NCBI RefSeq assembly: GCF_013391695.1
Contig: NZ_JACBGH010000001.1
Coordinates: 496,001-560,000 of the forward strand
Source: Thiomicrorhabdus cannonii
GTDB lineage: Bacteria; Pseudomonadota; Gammaproteobacteria; Thiomicrospirales; Thiomicrospiraceae
Length of the DNA: 64,000 nucleotides
Direction: 5' to 3'
This document shows positions 9,451 through 20,427 of the stretch, in pieces. The stretch's first letter is position 1; every line of letters begins with the position of its first letter. Below the pieces are notes generated by a model that saw only the letters and a program-made list of their open reading frames with translations, was not told the DNA's origin and ran no database searches. A program made the translations under genes and the position numbers.

Positions 9451-10116
9451 TTAATGTTTAATATCGCGCCAATACTCTTTTTTGAGTACATAGGTCAACA
9501 ACAGCAACACCAGCAGGAAAGCGATGACTTTCCAGCCCAGATCCATGCGATCCATTTTGGCCGGTTCGCCCACATACTCCAGGAAGTTGGCGATATCACG
9601 CGCGGCTTGCGCATAGTCTTCCGAAGATGCGTGGCGCTGAATGCCTTCCAATACGTTTGGCATGGAAGTTCCTTTAAGTACGGTGTTATCCCAGTTGCCG
9701 TTCTCATCCTGATGATAGGCGCGCAGGAAAGTATAGATGTAATCCGTGCCTTTCAAGCGTGCCATCAACGACAAGTCCGGCGGCTCGGTTCCCAATACGT
9801 CCATCGCCACACCGGGCAACATACGGGTTTGCACTTCATCCACCACCTTATTCAGGCCGTGTGCCATCTGTGAAACTACCTGCTCGTCGCTCCAGCCGAT
9901 ATCCTTGGCGATACGGTTGTAGCGCATGTATTTGGCCGAGTGACACGCCATGCAGTAGTTGGAGAACAACACGGCACCACGCTGCAAGGAATCGGCATGG
10001 CGCAGATTGTTGTGTGCCGGTTCCAATTCGATGCCGGGGCCACCTGCCGCCTGGGCGGCAAATGGCAAGGCCAGCAAACTCGCTGAAAAACTCAATATCC
10101 AGATGATTTTTTTCAT
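9451..10116 (-). CDS. petC: Cytochrome c1 of the bc1 complex
   Basis: Membrane-anchored c-type cytochrome that passes electrons from the Rieske protein to soluble cytochrome c. The 221-residue precursor has a Sec signal peptide ending AQA, a haem-binding CMACH motif (about residue 55), the probable Met ligand in TSMPNVLEG, and a C-terminal membrane anchor (AFLLVLLLLTYVLKKEYW). Its ATG shares a base with the petB stop, so translation is coupled. With petA and petB it makes the complete three-subunit bacterial bc1 complex. Confidence 0.96.
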   Translation of the reverse strand: MKKIIWILSFSASLLALPFAAQAAGGPGIELEPAHNNLRHADSLQRGAVLFSNYCMACHSAKYMRYNRIAKDIGWSDEQVVSQMAHGLNKVVDEVQTRMLPGVAMDVLGTEPPDLSLMARLKGTDYIYTFLRAYHQDENGNWDNTVLKGTSMPNVLEGIQRHASSEDYAQAARDIANFLEYVGEPAKMDRMDLGWKVIAFLLVLLLLTYVLKKEYWRDIKH

Positions 10117-11354
10117 TAGTGAACCCTCTCTGGTACAGGCTTGGTCTGTTCATGCACGGAGGTGAATGGCAGAACCAGGAAGAACGCAAAATACAATACG
10201 GTAAAAATCTGCGCCAACTTAGTCAGTTCAGGCGTCGCAGGCTGCGTTCCCAAATAACCCAGTACCACAAAACTCACCACAAACATGGTCAACAGCAATT
10301 TAAAGGAGGTACCACGGTAGCGGATCGACTTCACCTTACAACGGTCCAGCCACGGCATGGCAAACAACACCGCAATCGCCGCACCCATCGCCACAACCCC
10401 CAGGAACTTGTCCGGCACCGCACGCAGGATGGCATAGTAAGGCGTGAAATACCACACAGGCGCGATATGCTCGGGCGTCTTCAACGGGTTGGCCGGTTCA
10501 AAGTTGGGCGGCTCCAGGAAGAATCCGCCGCCTTCCGGCCAGTAGAAGACAATCAACGCAAACGGAATCATAAAGAAGACCGCACCGAACGAATCTTTAA
10601 CCGAATAGTAAGGATGGAATGGAATACCGTCGATCGGCAGACCCGCTTCATTCTTGTACTTTTTGATTTCTACGCCGTCGGGATTGTTTGAACCGACCTT
10701 GTGCAGAGCCACAATGTGCATGAAGACCAGAATAATCAAGACCAGCGGCAAGGCGATAACGTGCAACGCAAAGAAACGGTTCAAGGTCGCATCGGAGATA
10801 ACGAAATCGCCGCGCACCCACAACGCCAAATCAGGCCCGATCACCGGAATCGCACCGAACAGCGAAATGATAACCTGTGCACCCCAGTAAGACATCTGCC
10901 CCCAAGGCAACAGATACCCCATAAAGGCTTCCGCCATCAACACCAGGAACAGGAACATCCCCAGAATCCACACCAGTTCACGCGGCTCCTTGTAAGAACC
11001 GTACAGCAGGCCGCGCATCATATGCAGATAGATGACAATAAAGAACGCCGACGCGCCGGTAGAATGCATATAACGGATCAACCAGCCCCACTCGACATCA
11101 CGCATGATGTATTCGATGGAGTTGAAGGCCTCCGCCGCACTCGGCTTGTAACTCATGGTCAGCCAGATGCCGGTGATAAACTGATTCACCAGTACCAACA
11201 AAGCCAAAGAGCCGAAGAAATACCAGAAGTTGAAGTTTTTAGGCGCGTAATACTCGCCGACGTGTTCGTTCCAGGTGCTGACGATCGGATAACGACGATC
11301 CAACCAGGACAGTAAAGACGCACGCTTGGTTTGTGGTTGGTCTTGATAAGACAT
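10116..11354 (-). CDS. petB: Cytochrome b of the bc1 complex
   Basis: Central quinol-oxidising subunit with two b haems. The 412 residues have eight membrane segments. Haem-ligand histidines appear in helices B and D (RYMHSTGASAFF..YLHMMRG; ALHVIALPL..FMHIVALH), and the Qo-site motif is PVWYF, a proteobacterial variant of PEWY. It contributes to proton-motive force and, in sulfur oxidisers, may also support reverse electron flow to NAD+. One-base overlaps join it to petA and petC. Confidence 0.96.
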   Translation of the reverse strand: MSYQDQPQTKRASLLSWLDRRYPIVSTWNEHVGEYYAPKNFNFWYFFGSLALLVLVNQFITGIWLTMSYKPSAAEAFNSIEYIMRDVEWGWLIRYMHSTGASAFFIVIYLHMMRGLLYGSYKEPRELVWILGMFLFLVLMAEAFMGYLLPWGQMSYWGAQVIISLFGAIPVIGPDLALWVRGDFVISDATLNRFFALHVIALPLVLIILVFMHIVALHKVGSNNPDGVEIKKYKNEAGLPIDGIPFHPYYSVKDSFGAVFFMIPFALIVFYWPEGGGFFLEPPNFEPANPLKTPEHIAPVWYFTPYYAILRAVPDKFLGVVAMGAAIAVLFAMPWLDRCKVKSIRYRGTSFKLLLTMFVVSFVVLGYLGTQPATPELTKLAQIFTVLYFAFFLVLPFTSVHEQTKPVPERVH

Positions 11355-11968
11355 TAAGCCACTCCTTCTTGTTGAGGATCTTCACCGATACGTACTAGGT
11401 GATCATTGATAAAACGATGCGGCGGGATTTCCAGATTGGTCGGTGCAGGCACCGATTGGAAAACGCGGCCGGCCAGGTCGAAACGCGAGCCGTGACACGG
11501 ACAGAAGAAACCGCCTTGCCAATCCGCCCCGACATCCGGCGAACCGATAGCCGGACGATACAAAGGTGCGCACCCCAAATGGGTACAGATTCCGACCACC
11601 ACCAAATATTCAGGGTTCACGGCACGCGTCGCATTCTGACAATAGCCGGGTTGAATCGATTCCTGAGATGCCGGATCGCGCAACTGGCCATCCAGGGATG
11701 CCAGCTTATCCAGCATCTCCGGCGTACGACGCACAACCCATACCGGCTTACCGCGCCATGAAACCGTCAACATCTGGCCAGGTTGTAAAGCCTGCAAATC
11801 AATATCGACCGGTGCGCCCGCCGCTTTGGCTTTTTCACTCGGTTGCCAAGAACTGACAAAAGGCACCGCTAAAAAGGTGGCCCCGGCCGCACCCACGACC
11901 CCTGTTGCGCCCGTTAGGATTTTCCGGCGTTTCAAATCCACGCCTGTATTCTTATCTGTTGCCGACAT
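11354..11968 (-). CDS. petA: Rieske iron-sulfur subunit of the bc1 complex
   Basis: Carries the high-potential [2Fe-2S] cluster that accepts the first electron from quinol. Cluster-binding motifs CTHLGC and CPCHGS are both intact. The N-terminus has a Tat-type segment (KRRKILTG followed by a hydrophobic stretch), as expected for a cofactor-loaded protein exported by Tat. I take the ATG at 11968, preceded by GGAAG, over an upstream in-frame ATG. About 204 residues. Confidence 0.96.
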   Translation of the reverse strand: MSATDKNTGVDLKRRKILTGATGVVGAAGATFLAVPFVSSWQPSEKAKAAGAPVDIDLQALQPGQMLTVSWRGKPVWVVRRTPEMLDKLASLDGQLRDPASQESIQPGYCQNATRAVNPEYLVVVGICTHLGCAPLYRPAIGSPDVGADWQGGFFCPCHGSRFDLAGRVFQSVPAPTNLEIPPHRFINDHLVRIGEDPQQEGVA

Positions 11969-12134
11969 AACTGTCTTCCTATTGTTCACAAGCAAATGAA
12001 CCGTATTCTACCCAACCGACGGGCAAACTTAAATCCCAATCTACTTATACCTGTAAAAATAAATTTTATCTATAAAGGGCCATTTAATTATTTAATTACT
12101 GGGTTTTTACACCCCCTATAGACCTTTTGCCAAC

Positions 12135-12875
12135 TCAAACCGGATTGGCAATATCCACAAACTCCACTTCCAAACCGAAAGTATCGGCCAAATGCTCGCC
12201 TAAGGCCTTGATTCCTACTCTTTCCGTTGCATGATGTCCTGCCGCCAGATAGTGAATAGCGCCCTCCGCCGCCAAATGCGTCGTCTGCTCCGACACCTCG
12301 CCGCTGATATAAACGTCCGCCCCCCAAGCGATGGCCTGGTCGATATAACCCTGCGCGCCGCCGCTGCACCAGGCGATGGTTTGCACCTTTTCAGGCCCGC
12401 CCGGCAAATGCAGAGCCGGCCTGTTCAAACTGGCGGAAACCGTCGCCAAAAATGTTTCTATCGGTTGCGCTTCCGGCAATTTTCCCAATCTCAACAGGCC
12501 GGGTTGCGGCGTCATATCCTCCAAGCCCCAGAGCTTGCCGAGCATGGCGTTATTGCCCAATTCCGGATGACCGTCCAACGGCAGATGATACGCCAGCAGA
12601 TTGATATCATGTACCAATAGACTCTTAATGCGCTTCTGTTTGAAGCCGACAATCTCGACCGGCTCGCTTTTCCAGAAATAACCGTGATGCACCATAATCG
12701 CATCGGCATTACGCGCCACGGCCGCGTCAATCAATGCCTGGCAGGCCGTCACACCGGTCACGATGCGTTTAATTTCGGCCTTACCCTCAACCTGCAAGCC
12801 ATTCGGGGCATAATCTTTATAATCACCCACCTGCAAAAAATCATGCAGGTAGGCGATTAAATCCTGTCGCAACAT
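12135..12875 (-). CDS. NIF3/YbgI-family dinuclear-metal protein
   Basis: Member of the NIF3 (DUF34) family, toroidal hexamers with a two-metal centre, sometimes annotated GTP cyclohydrolase I type 2. The 246 residues show the family start DLIAYLHDFLQVGDYKDYAPNG, the metal-site VHHGYFWK and H-x3-E near the C-terminus (GHHATERVG). Physiological function is unresolved; a metal-insertion or salvage role has been proposed. The gene contains one near-exact and one partial copy of the 17-base repeat, both in coding sequence. Confidence 0.9.
   Translation of the reverse strand: MLRQDLIAYLHDFLQVGDYKDYAPNGLQVEGKAEIKRIVTGVTACQALIDAAVARNADAIMVHHGYFWKSEPVEIVGFKQKRIKSLLVHDINLLAYHLPLDGHPELGNNAMLGKLWGLEDMTPQPGLLRLGKLPEAQPIETFLATVSASLNRPALHLPGGPEKVQTIAWCSGGAQGYIDQAIAWGADVYISGEVSEQTTHLAAEGAIHYLAAGHHATERVGIKALGEHLADTFGLEVEFVDIANPV
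12488..12504 (+). repeat. Near-exact in-gene copy of the 17-base repeat (NIF3 gene)
   Basis: Matches AACTCAACAGGCCGGGT at 16 of 17 bases on the plus strand. The minus-strand gene reads it as QPGLLRL. A weaker copy (CCGGCCTGTTCA) lies at 12416-12427 in the same gene. Confidence 0.8.
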
Positions 12876-12900
12876 CTCAAATCTCCTTTATTCAAGGCAA

Positions 12901-12928
12901 AAAAAACCACCAATGACGGTGGTTTTTT
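12901..12928. terminator. Terminator after hisD
   Basis: AAAAAACCACC/GGTGGTTTTTT stem with a 6-base loop, 26 bases beyond the hisD stop on the minus strand. The symmetric A and T runs make it bidirectional in form. Confidence 0.9.
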
Positions 12929-12953
12929 AACGTCTTCTCGCTAAGAAACGGAC

Positions 12954-14255
12954 TTAGCTTTTAACACGGTAACGCGCGGAAGCGGCGTGCGCCTGCAAAC
13001 CTTCGCCATCGGCCAGAATACCAGCCACCTGACCCAGCATATTGGCGCCGTCTTCCGAACACATAATCAAGCTTGAACGCTTCTGGAAGTCGTAAACACC
13101 CAGCGGTGAAGAGAAACGCGCGGTACGCGACGTCGGCAATACGTGGTTAGGGCCTGCACAGTAGTCACCCAACGCCTCCGCCGTGTAGCGCCCCATGAAA
13201 ATCGCACCCGCATGGCGGATTTTAGGCAACAACGCTTTCGGATCATCCACCGACAACTCCAAGTGCTCCGGCGCAATAACATTGATCATCTCAATCGCCT
13301 GATCTTCGTTATCCACCACAATAATCGCACCGCGATCGTCCAGCGCCTTACGAATAATCGCCTGACGCGGCATGGTTGGCAACAGACGGTTCATACTCTC
13401 ATAGACTTTCTCGGCAAAATCAGCATCCTGTGTCACCAAAATCGCCTGAGCATCTTCATCGTGCTCGGCTTGCGAGAACAGGTCCACCGCAATCCAATCC
13501 GGATTGGTTTTGCCGTCGCAATACACCAGAATCTCCGATGGGCCGGCAATCATATCGATACCGACCGTGCCGAATACCATACGCTTGGCCGTAGCCACAT
13601 AAATGTTGCCAGGACCGACAATCTTATCCACCGCCGGCACGGTTTGCGTGCCGTAGGCCAACGCCGCGACTGCTTGCGCACCACCCAATGTGAAGACACG
13701 ATCGACACCACAGATGGCCGCAGCCGCCAATACCATCTCGTTGACTTCGCCATCCGGAGTTGGCACCACCATAATCAACGTCTTGACACCGGCCACCTTG
13801 GCAGGAATCGCATTCATAATCACCGATGAAGGATAAGCGGCTTTTCCGCCTGGCACATACAAACCGACACTATCCAAAGGCGTGACCTGCTGACCCAGCA
13901 TCGTGCCGTCGGCTTCTGTGTAGCTCCAAGACTCATTAATCTGTTTTTCGTGGTAAGCCTTAACGCGCTCGGCGGACAATTCCAGCGCTTCGCGCTGATC
14001 GGCCGGGATATTTTTCAAGGCTTGCTGGATGCGTTCCATTGAAATTTCCAACTCGGCACCGCTGTTCAAGCTCATACGGTCAAAACGTGCCGTGTACTCC
14101 AACAGCGCCGCATCACCTTCAGTGCGAACTTTTTCAACCACCTCTTTAACCACATTGTTGACCGATTCATTCGATACGGTTTCCCATGCCAGAAGGGTAT
14201 CCAACTCTTTTCTAAAGCCTGCTGCGTTAGCAGATAAACGACGAATATTAAGCAT
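12954..14255 (-). CDS. hisD: Histidinol dehydrogenase
   Basis: Catalyses the last two steps of histidine synthesis, L-histidinol to L-histidine with two NAD+, using Zn2+. The 433 residues contain [36 protein letters not shown] and the catalytic region VIAPEHLEL. It overlaps hisG by 8 bases. The rest of the his pathway is not in the window. Confidence 0.97.
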   Translation of the reverse strand: MLNIRRLSANAAGFRKELDTLLAWETVSNESVNNVVKEVVEKVRTEGDAALLEYTARFDRMSLNSGAELEISMERIQQALKNIPADQREALELSAERVKAYHEKQINESWSYTEADGTMLGQQVTPLDSVGLYVPGGKAAYPSSVIMNAIPAKVAGVKTLIMVVPTPDGEVNEMVLAAAAICGVDRVFTLGGAQAVAALAYGTQTVPAVDKIVGPGNIYVATAKRMVFGTVGIDMIAGPSEILVYCDGKTNPDWIAVDLFSQAEHDEDAQAILVTQDADFAEKVYESMNRLLPTMPRQAIIRKALDDRGAIIVVDNEDQAIEMINVIAPEHLELSVDDPKALLPKIRHAGAIFMGRYTAEALGDYCAGPNHVLPTSRTARFSSPLGVYDFQKRSSLIMCSEDGANMLGQVAGILADGEGLQAHAASARYRVKS

Positions 14256-14889
14256 TTTGACTCTCTATTACTGTTTGGAACTGTTTCACAATTTCATTAA
14301 TCTGTTCAAATTTGGTTTTATAGGCGTGCTGATTCACAATCAGACGCGAACTGATATCCGCAATATGCTCCATCGGCACCAATCCATTGGCACGCAGGGT
14401 ATTTCCGGTATCCACCAAATCCACAATGCGGTCTGCCAGGTCGATCAAAGGGGCGATTTCCATCGAACCGTACAATTTGATCAGGTCGACCTGCTCACCC
14501 TTTTGCGCATAATACGCCTGCGCCGACTTCAAATACTTGGTGGCAATACGCAAACGATGACCGTGCGGCTTTTCCACCTCAGGCCCGGCCACCATCAACT
14601 TGCATTTGGCGATCTGCAGATCCAGCAACTCATACAAGTTGTGTTCCGGCGCTTCCATCAACACATCCTTGCCGGCCACACCGATGTCCGCCGCGCCGTG
14701 CGCCACGTAGGTCGGCGCATCGGTGGCGCGCACAATCAACAAACGCACATGATCATGATTGGTCGGAATAATCAATTTACGGCTTTTGCTAGGATCCTCC
14801 AACGGATGAATCCCGGCCGCTTCCAATAAAGGCACGGTATCTTCGTAGATACGCCCCTTGGAGAGCGCAATCGTCAATGGCTGTTTCAT
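14248..14889 (-). CDS. hisG: ATP phosphoribosyltransferase, short form
   Basis: First enzyme of histidine synthesis, joining ATP and PRPP. At 213 residues it is the short HisG form, which lacks the C-terminal ACT-like regulatory domain and normally works with HisZ; no hisZ is visible here. Signatures include [27 protein letters not shown] and [14 protein letters not shown]. It follows murA and precedes hisD, the common gammaproteobacterial order. Confidence 0.96.
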   Translation of the reverse strand: MKQPLTIALSKGRIYEDTVPLLEAAGIHPLEDPSKSRKLIIPTNHDHVRLLIVRATDAPTYVAHGAADIGVAGKDVLMEAPEHNLYELLDLQIAKCKLMVAGPEVEKPHGHRLRIATKYLKSAQAYYAQKGEQVDLIKLYGSMEIAPLIDLADRIVDLVDTGNTLRANGLVPMEHIADISSRLIVNQHAYKTKFEQINEIVKQFQTVIESQNA

Positions 14890-14956
14890 AATCTACATCA
14901 ATAACTTAAAAATTAAAATTCGTAAAAGCGCGTTCCCGCTGTTCAAAAAGACGGCG

Positions 14957-16228
<1,272 letters not shown>

Positions 16229-16263
16229 TTAAAACTCAATTCTTTGCGTTGGCGTCAATCGAC

Positions 16264-16482
16264 TTATTCTACTTGGGTCTTGATTGACAAGGCGTGTAGT
16301 TCACCGCTCTCAAATTGAGCCTTAAACACATCATTCACCATTCTGTGACGCTGCAGAGGACTTTTGCCTGCAAACGACGGACTCGTCACCACCACGGCGA
16401 AATTGCAGTCCGCGCCGCTCATTTCCACGCGGCTGTCGGGAATGGTTACTTGAATCATCTCTTTGATTTTCTCTGGTGACAT
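16264..16482 (-). CDS. ibaG: BolA-family protein IbaG/YrbA
   Basis: Small BolA/YrbA-type protein, a likely partner of monothiol glutaredoxins in Fe-S trafficking and linked to acid stress in E. coli. The 72 residues include the family motif SPLQRHRMVNDVF and the preceding Cys (SGADCNFAVVV). Its place just upstream of murA is strongly conserved. Confidence 0.93.
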   Translation of the reverse strand: MSPEKIKEMIQVTIPDSRVEMSGADCNFAVVVTSPSFAGKSPLQRHRMVNDVFKAQFESGELHALSIKTQVE

Positions 16483-16500
16483 GGCACTCTTCCAAAAAAA

Positions 16501-17271
16501 TTACTTGCGTATTTTAACGCCTTTATTTAATAAAATCAGATTAATCGCCGAGATTAACGTCAGGAAGAACAAGGTGACCAGTAAACTCAACCCTATTGAT
16601 ACGTCGGATTGCTCAAAAAAGCCGTAACGGAACCCGTCAACCATATAAAAGAACGGATTCAGGTGCGACGCCTGCTGCCAGATTTCTGGCAAGGCATGGA
16701 TAGAGTAGAATACCCCACTCAAAAAAGTCAGCGGCATAATAATAAAGTTCTGGAATGCGGCCAAGTGATCATATTTATCCGAGAGGATACCAGCCAACAT
16801 ACCCAAGCCCCCCATCATGGCTGCGCTTAACACCGCAAACAGCAGAATCCACGAAGGCGAATTGAAGCTCAGATCAAACCCAAAAATACCAATCAGCAAA
16901 ATACCAACACCAACCGCCAGGCCGCGCACAACCGACGCCGCAATAAACGCCAGATAAAATTCGAACGGCGAAATCGGACTGAGCAAGGCGAAGGTCAAGT
17001 TTCCGTGCATTTTGGATTGGATCAAACTTGAAGAAGTATTGGCAAACGCATTCTGCAAAATCGCCATCATCACCAAGCCGGGAATCAGGAACTGGCTGTA
17101 TTCCAGGCCGCTGAACACTTCGATCTGGGTATCAATCACCTGTCCAAAAACCAGCAAATAAAGCAGAGTGGAAACCACCGGCGCAAAAATCGTCTGCACC
17201 GAAACCGAATAGAAACGCTTAACCTCTTTGACAAACAGCGCCCAACAACCTGCCGCATTAAAATTATTCAT
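16501..17271 (-). CDS. ABC-2 type transporter permease (YadH-like)
   Basis: Membrane subunit of an ABC exporter, 256 residues with six hydrophobic segments and the ABC-2 signature region (LSGVFYSIHALPEIWQ). It overlaps the ATPase gene by 4 bases. Resembles E. coli YadH, whose substrate is unknown. The pair lies between mlaB and ibaG, where E. coli has no insertion. Confidence 0.9.
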   Translation of the reverse strand: MNNFNAAGCWALFVKEVKRFYSVSVQTIFAPVVSTLLYLLVFGQVIDTQIEVFSGLEYSQFLIPGLVMMAILQNAFANTSSSLIQSKMHGNLTFALLSPISPFEFYLAFIAASVVRGLAVGVGILLIGIFGFDLSFNSPSWILLFAVLSAAMMGGLGMLAGILSDKYDHLAAFQNFIIMPLTFLSGVFYSIHALPEIWQQASHLNPFFYMVDGFRYGFFEQSDVSIGLSLLVTLFFLTLISAINLILLNKGVKIRK

Positions 17272-18185
17272 GCCTGCGCCGCCCCCGTTAACGCCATAAA
17301 CACCTCCTCCAGCGTCGCATCCCGCGTGCGCACATCCTTGACGGCAATACCGCTGTGGTGAAGCATCCCCAACATATCACTCATGCTCTGTTCTTTTTCC
17401 AGCCTGAACAGATAACCCGCATTATCATCCTCAACCAAACGTTTTTTCAGCTCCATGCTCAAAGGCGTGTTTCGATTTTCCACCGCCACACGCACATAGC
17501 GAAAAGGGTGTGTCGCGAGTAGCTGGCTGGTCGTATCCAGCGCCTTGACTTCGCCGCGCTGCATAATCGCCACCTTTTCGCACAACGCCTCGGCCTCTTC
17601 CAGATAGTGGGTCGTCAAAATAATCGTATGACCCTTCTGATGCAGCTCCTTGGTAAACTCCCACAGCGTATGGCGCAAATCGACATCCACACCGGCGGTC
17701 GGCTCGTCCAATACCAATACGCGGGGCTTGTGCACCAACGCCATGGCAATCAACACCCGGCGCTTCATGCCGCCCGACAACTGGTTGGTAATCGCATTCG
17801 CCTTATCCGCCAATGCCAGCCGTTCCAACAATTCATCAATCCACTGCTTTTGCTCTTTGCCCTTAATCCCGAAATAACCGGACTGCAATTCCAGCAATTG
17901 GCGAATCGTGAAAAACGGATCGGCAATCAGTTCCTGCGGCACCAACCCGAGCAAGCGTCGGGTCTGACGGTAATCCTGAATCACATCGTAACCATGCACC
18001 TTTATCATGCCGCCAGACGGCACCAACAGGCCCGACATGGCATTAATCAAGGTCGACTTGCCGGCGCCGTTAGGGCCGAGCAGACCAAAAAAAGCGCCCT
18101 CTTCAACCTCAAAGGAAATCCCCTTCAAGGCCTCGAACGAACCATACTGTTTGGTAACATGCTGAAACTCAACGGCTAAGGACAT
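17268..18185 (-). CDS. ABC transporter ATP-binding protein (YadG-like)
   Basis: ATPase partner of the ABC-2 permease. The 305 residues show Walker A GPNGAGKSTL, Q-loop LVPQEL, signature LSGGMKRR, Walker B VLVLDEPTAGVD and a C-terminal extension typical of the CcmA/DrrA group. Start at 18185 fits the usual N-terminus. Lies 21 bases after mlaB, so probably cotranscribed with the mla genes. A lipid-like export substrate is suggested only by the neighbourhood. Confidence 0.92.
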   Translation of the reverse strand: MSLAVEFQHVTKQYGSFEALKGISFEVEEGAFFGLLGPNGAGKSTLINAMSGLLVPSGGMIKVHGYDVIQDYRQTRRLLGLVPQELIADPFFTIRQLLELQSGYFGIKGKEQKQWIDELLERLALADKANAITNQLSGGMKRRVLIAMALVHKPRVLVLDEPTAGVDVDLRHTLWEFTKELHQKGHTIILTTHYLEEAEALCEKVAIMQRGEVKALDTTSQLLATHPFRYVRVAVENRNTPLSMELKKRLVEDDNAGYLFRLEKEQSMSDMLGMLHHSGIAVKDVRTRDATLEEVFMALTGAAQA

Positions 18186-18206
18186 TTTAAAAACTCTTCT
18201 CGTAAA

Positions 18207-18509
18207 CTACGCGACTGACAACACGCGTTCCAAATCATACAGCGGCAGCAGCGTTTTCAACTGATCGGGCAAAGCCACCACTTGCAATGGTTGTTTAAGC
18301 TGTGATTGCCAGCGTAGCAACAATGCCAATGCCACGCTATCCGCCTGCTGCACCCGGCTAAAATCGACGGTTACAGGCACCCTGCCGCTGCTTTCAACCC
18401 GCTGTAAAATACCCGGCACGGTGCGCACGGTCACATATTCAGGCAGTAGCAGCATAGTATCGTCGGTCCATGTCACAGCAGACGCTGTCGAGCCCGCTAA
18501 GGTTTTCAT
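18207..18509 (-). CDS. mlaB: STAS-domain protein MlaB
   Basis: Cytoplasmic STAS-domain subunit that stabilises and activates the MlaF ATPase. The 100 residues fit one STAS fold (PVTVDFSRVQQADSVALALLLRW). The pattern DSVAL matches the conserved helix start, where MlaB has a functionally important Thr/Ser. It overlaps mlaC by 4 bases. Confidence 0.88.
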   Translation of the reverse strand: MKTLAGSTASAVTWTDDTMLLLPEYVTVRTVPGILQRVESSGRVPVTVDFSRVQQADSVALALLLRWQSQLKQPLQVVALPDQLKTLLPLYDLERVLSVA

Positions 18510-19156
18510 ACGCCGTTAAACTCTTTGTTCTTCTCTTTCATTGAAGAGATCACCGCATCCACACCGATTTTGGCGAATTCCGAATCGTAGGTTTTGCGAT
18601 AGTTCAGCAACATGCTGATGCCTTCAACCATCACGTCGTAAACCATCCACTTCTTGTGTTTGTCATCCAAATAGGCGCGGTACACCACATTGCTTTTATT
18701 GCCGTCAGCCTGCAGCACTTCCGATGAAATGGTGACACGACCAGGTTTCTCTTCCACCATCGGCTGTACCGTTACACTATTGATATTCAGCTTCAACAGA
18801 CTTTGTGAATAAGAGCGCAACAGGGTTGTGGTGAACTCGTCAATAAACGCTTGCTGCTGAGCTTCCGACGTCATACGCCAATAACGTCCCATGACATAGC
18901 GCGCCATCTTTGGGGTATCCACATAAGGCAGTACATACTCGTTGGCAAACGCCTTAATTTTGGCCGGATTGCCCTCCAATTCAGCACGCTGCTCGTTCAA
19001 GGCTTTGACCACGGTTTCCGACAACTGCAAAACCATTTTTTCAGGATCGTCTTGCGTGATCTCTGCGGCACACGCACCTGCCGACAAACTCAATAAAAAC
19101 GCCGCAACCATGCCAAAAAAGACATTCAAGCGGCTCTTTTTGCGTAAAACTAACAT
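18506..19156 (-). CDS. mlaC: Periplasmic phospholipid-binding protein MlaC
   Basis: Shuttles phospholipids between the outer-membrane MlaA complex and inner-membrane MlaFEDB. The 216-residue precursor has a signal peptide (cleavage near AGACAAE) and the MlaC/Ttg2D fold signatures YVLPYVDTPKMARYVMG and VYDVMVEGISML. No mlaA is in the window. Confidence 0.93.
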   Translation of the reverse strand: MLVLRKKSRLNVFFGMVAAFLLSLSAGACAAEITQDDPEKMVLQLSETVVKALNEQRAELEGNPAKIKAFANEYVLPYVDTPKMARYVMGRYWRMTSEAQQQAFIDEFTTTLLRSYSQSLLKLNINSVTVQPMVEEKPGRVTISSEVLQADGNKSNVVYRAYLDDKHKKWMVYDVMVEGISMLLNYRKTYDSEFAKIGVDAVISSMKEKNKEFNGV

Positions 19157-19167
19157 GATCCCACCTT

Positions 19168-19629
19168 CTACTTCTCACTAAACTTCACCAAAAACTGGCC
19201 AATCAAGTCTTCCAGCACCAGAGCGGGCTGCGTCAGATCCAACTGATCGCCCTCTTTGAGAAACGTCTCTTCCGATCCCGGCACCAAACCGATATATTGG
19301 TCACCCAACAAGCCGGAAGTCAGAATCGAACCGGACGTATCTATCGGCAGATCGCTGAACTCTTTAAACACGCTCATGGTAACCCTGGCCTGGTAGGTTC
19401 TTTTATCGACACTGATATCGACTACACGACCAACCACCACGCCGCTGACCTTCACCGGTGCGCGCACTTTCAGCCCACCGATATTACTGAAAAGCCCCGA
19501 AATCTGATAACTCGGCTTATCTTTCCAGCTATTGAAATTACTCACCTGAAAAGCAATCACCACCAAGGACACCAGTGTCATCAGCACAAAGGCTCCAACC
19601 CAAATCTCCACTTTTAGCTGCCGCTTCAT
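19168..19629 (-). CDS. mlaD: MCE-domain protein MlaD
   Basis: Inner-membrane anchored MCE protein forming the hexameric ring above MlaE through which lipids pass. The 153 residues have one N-terminal membrane helix (VGAFVLMTLVSLVVIAFQV), then the MCE core (GLKVRAPVKVSGVVVGRV; LTSGLLGDQYIGL). Confidence 0.94.
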   Translation of the reverse strand: MKRQLKVEIWVGAFVLMTLVSLVVIAFQVSNFNSWKDKPSYQISGLFSNIGGLKVRAPVKVSGVVVGRVVDISVDKRTYQARVTMSVFKEFSDLPIDTSGSILTSGLLGDQYIGLVPGSEETFLKEGDQLDLTQPALVLEDLIGQFLVKFSEK

Positions 19630-19641
19630 GCCATTTCCTCT

Positions 19642-20427
19642 TTAACTAAACATCAATGTGGTCAACACAAAATCCAAACCTAACACACCCAAAGACGAAT
19701 GCACCACCGTGCGGGTAGTCGCATTACTCACGCCTTCAGACGTCGGCATCGCGTCCTCGCCTTGGAACAGCGCAATGACCGCGATCAGGGCGGCAAACGC
19801 GATGGATTTGATCACGCCATTCATCACATCTTCCTGCCAATCGACCGAATCCTGCATTTGCGACCAGAACGCCCCTTCGTCAATTCCCAGCCAGCCGACC
19901 CCTACCATATAACCGCCCAGAATACCCATAGCGATAAACAGCAGTGACAACATCGGCAAAGCGATAAACGCCGCGACAAAGCGCGGTGCAAAAATAAACT
20001 TGCGCGGATCAACCGCCATCATTTCCAGGGCGGAAAGCTGCTCGGTGGAGCGCATCAGACCAATCTCCGCCGTCAGCGCCGAACCGGCTCGCCCGGCAAA
20101 CAACAATGCCGCCACCACCGGCCCCAACTCACGCAACAACGACAGCGCCGTCATGGTGCCGACCGCCTCTTCCGAGTTGTAATCCACCAGTACATTATAC
20201 CCTTGCAAACTCAACACCATGCCCACAAACAGACCGGCGGTCAGAATAATCGGCAATGATAATACTGCCGCCACATACAGCTGTTTGACCAGCAGCTCAA
20301 AGCGTACAAAGGCATAAGGCAAAGCCGGCAGGAGGCCGGCCACAAAAAAGGCCATGCGCCCCAACCCGGCAAAAAGCGCCAAGGCGCGCGCGCCCAACAC
20401 CTCTAATTTAGCCATCATCCAATTCAT
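19642..20427 (-). CDS. mlaE: Phospholipid ABC transporter permease MlaE
   Basis: Polytopic permease of the Mla system with about five membrane helices. Family signatures [18 protein letters not shown] and [17 protein letters not shown] are intact in the 261-residue product. Overlaps mlaF by 4 bases. Confidence 0.95.
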   Translation of the reverse strand: MNWMMAKLEVLGARALALFAGLGRMAFFVAGLLPALPYAFVRFELLVKQLYVAAVLSLPIILTAGLFVGMVLSLQGYNVLVDYNSEEAVGTMTALSLLRELGPVVAALLFAGRAGSALTAEIGLMRSTEQLSALEMMAVDPRKFIFAPRFVAAFIALPMLSLLFIAMGILGGYMVGVGWLGIDEGAFWSQMQDSVDWQEDVMNGVIKSIAFAALIAVIALFQGEDAMPTSEGVSNATTRTVVHSSLGVLGLDFVLTTLMFS

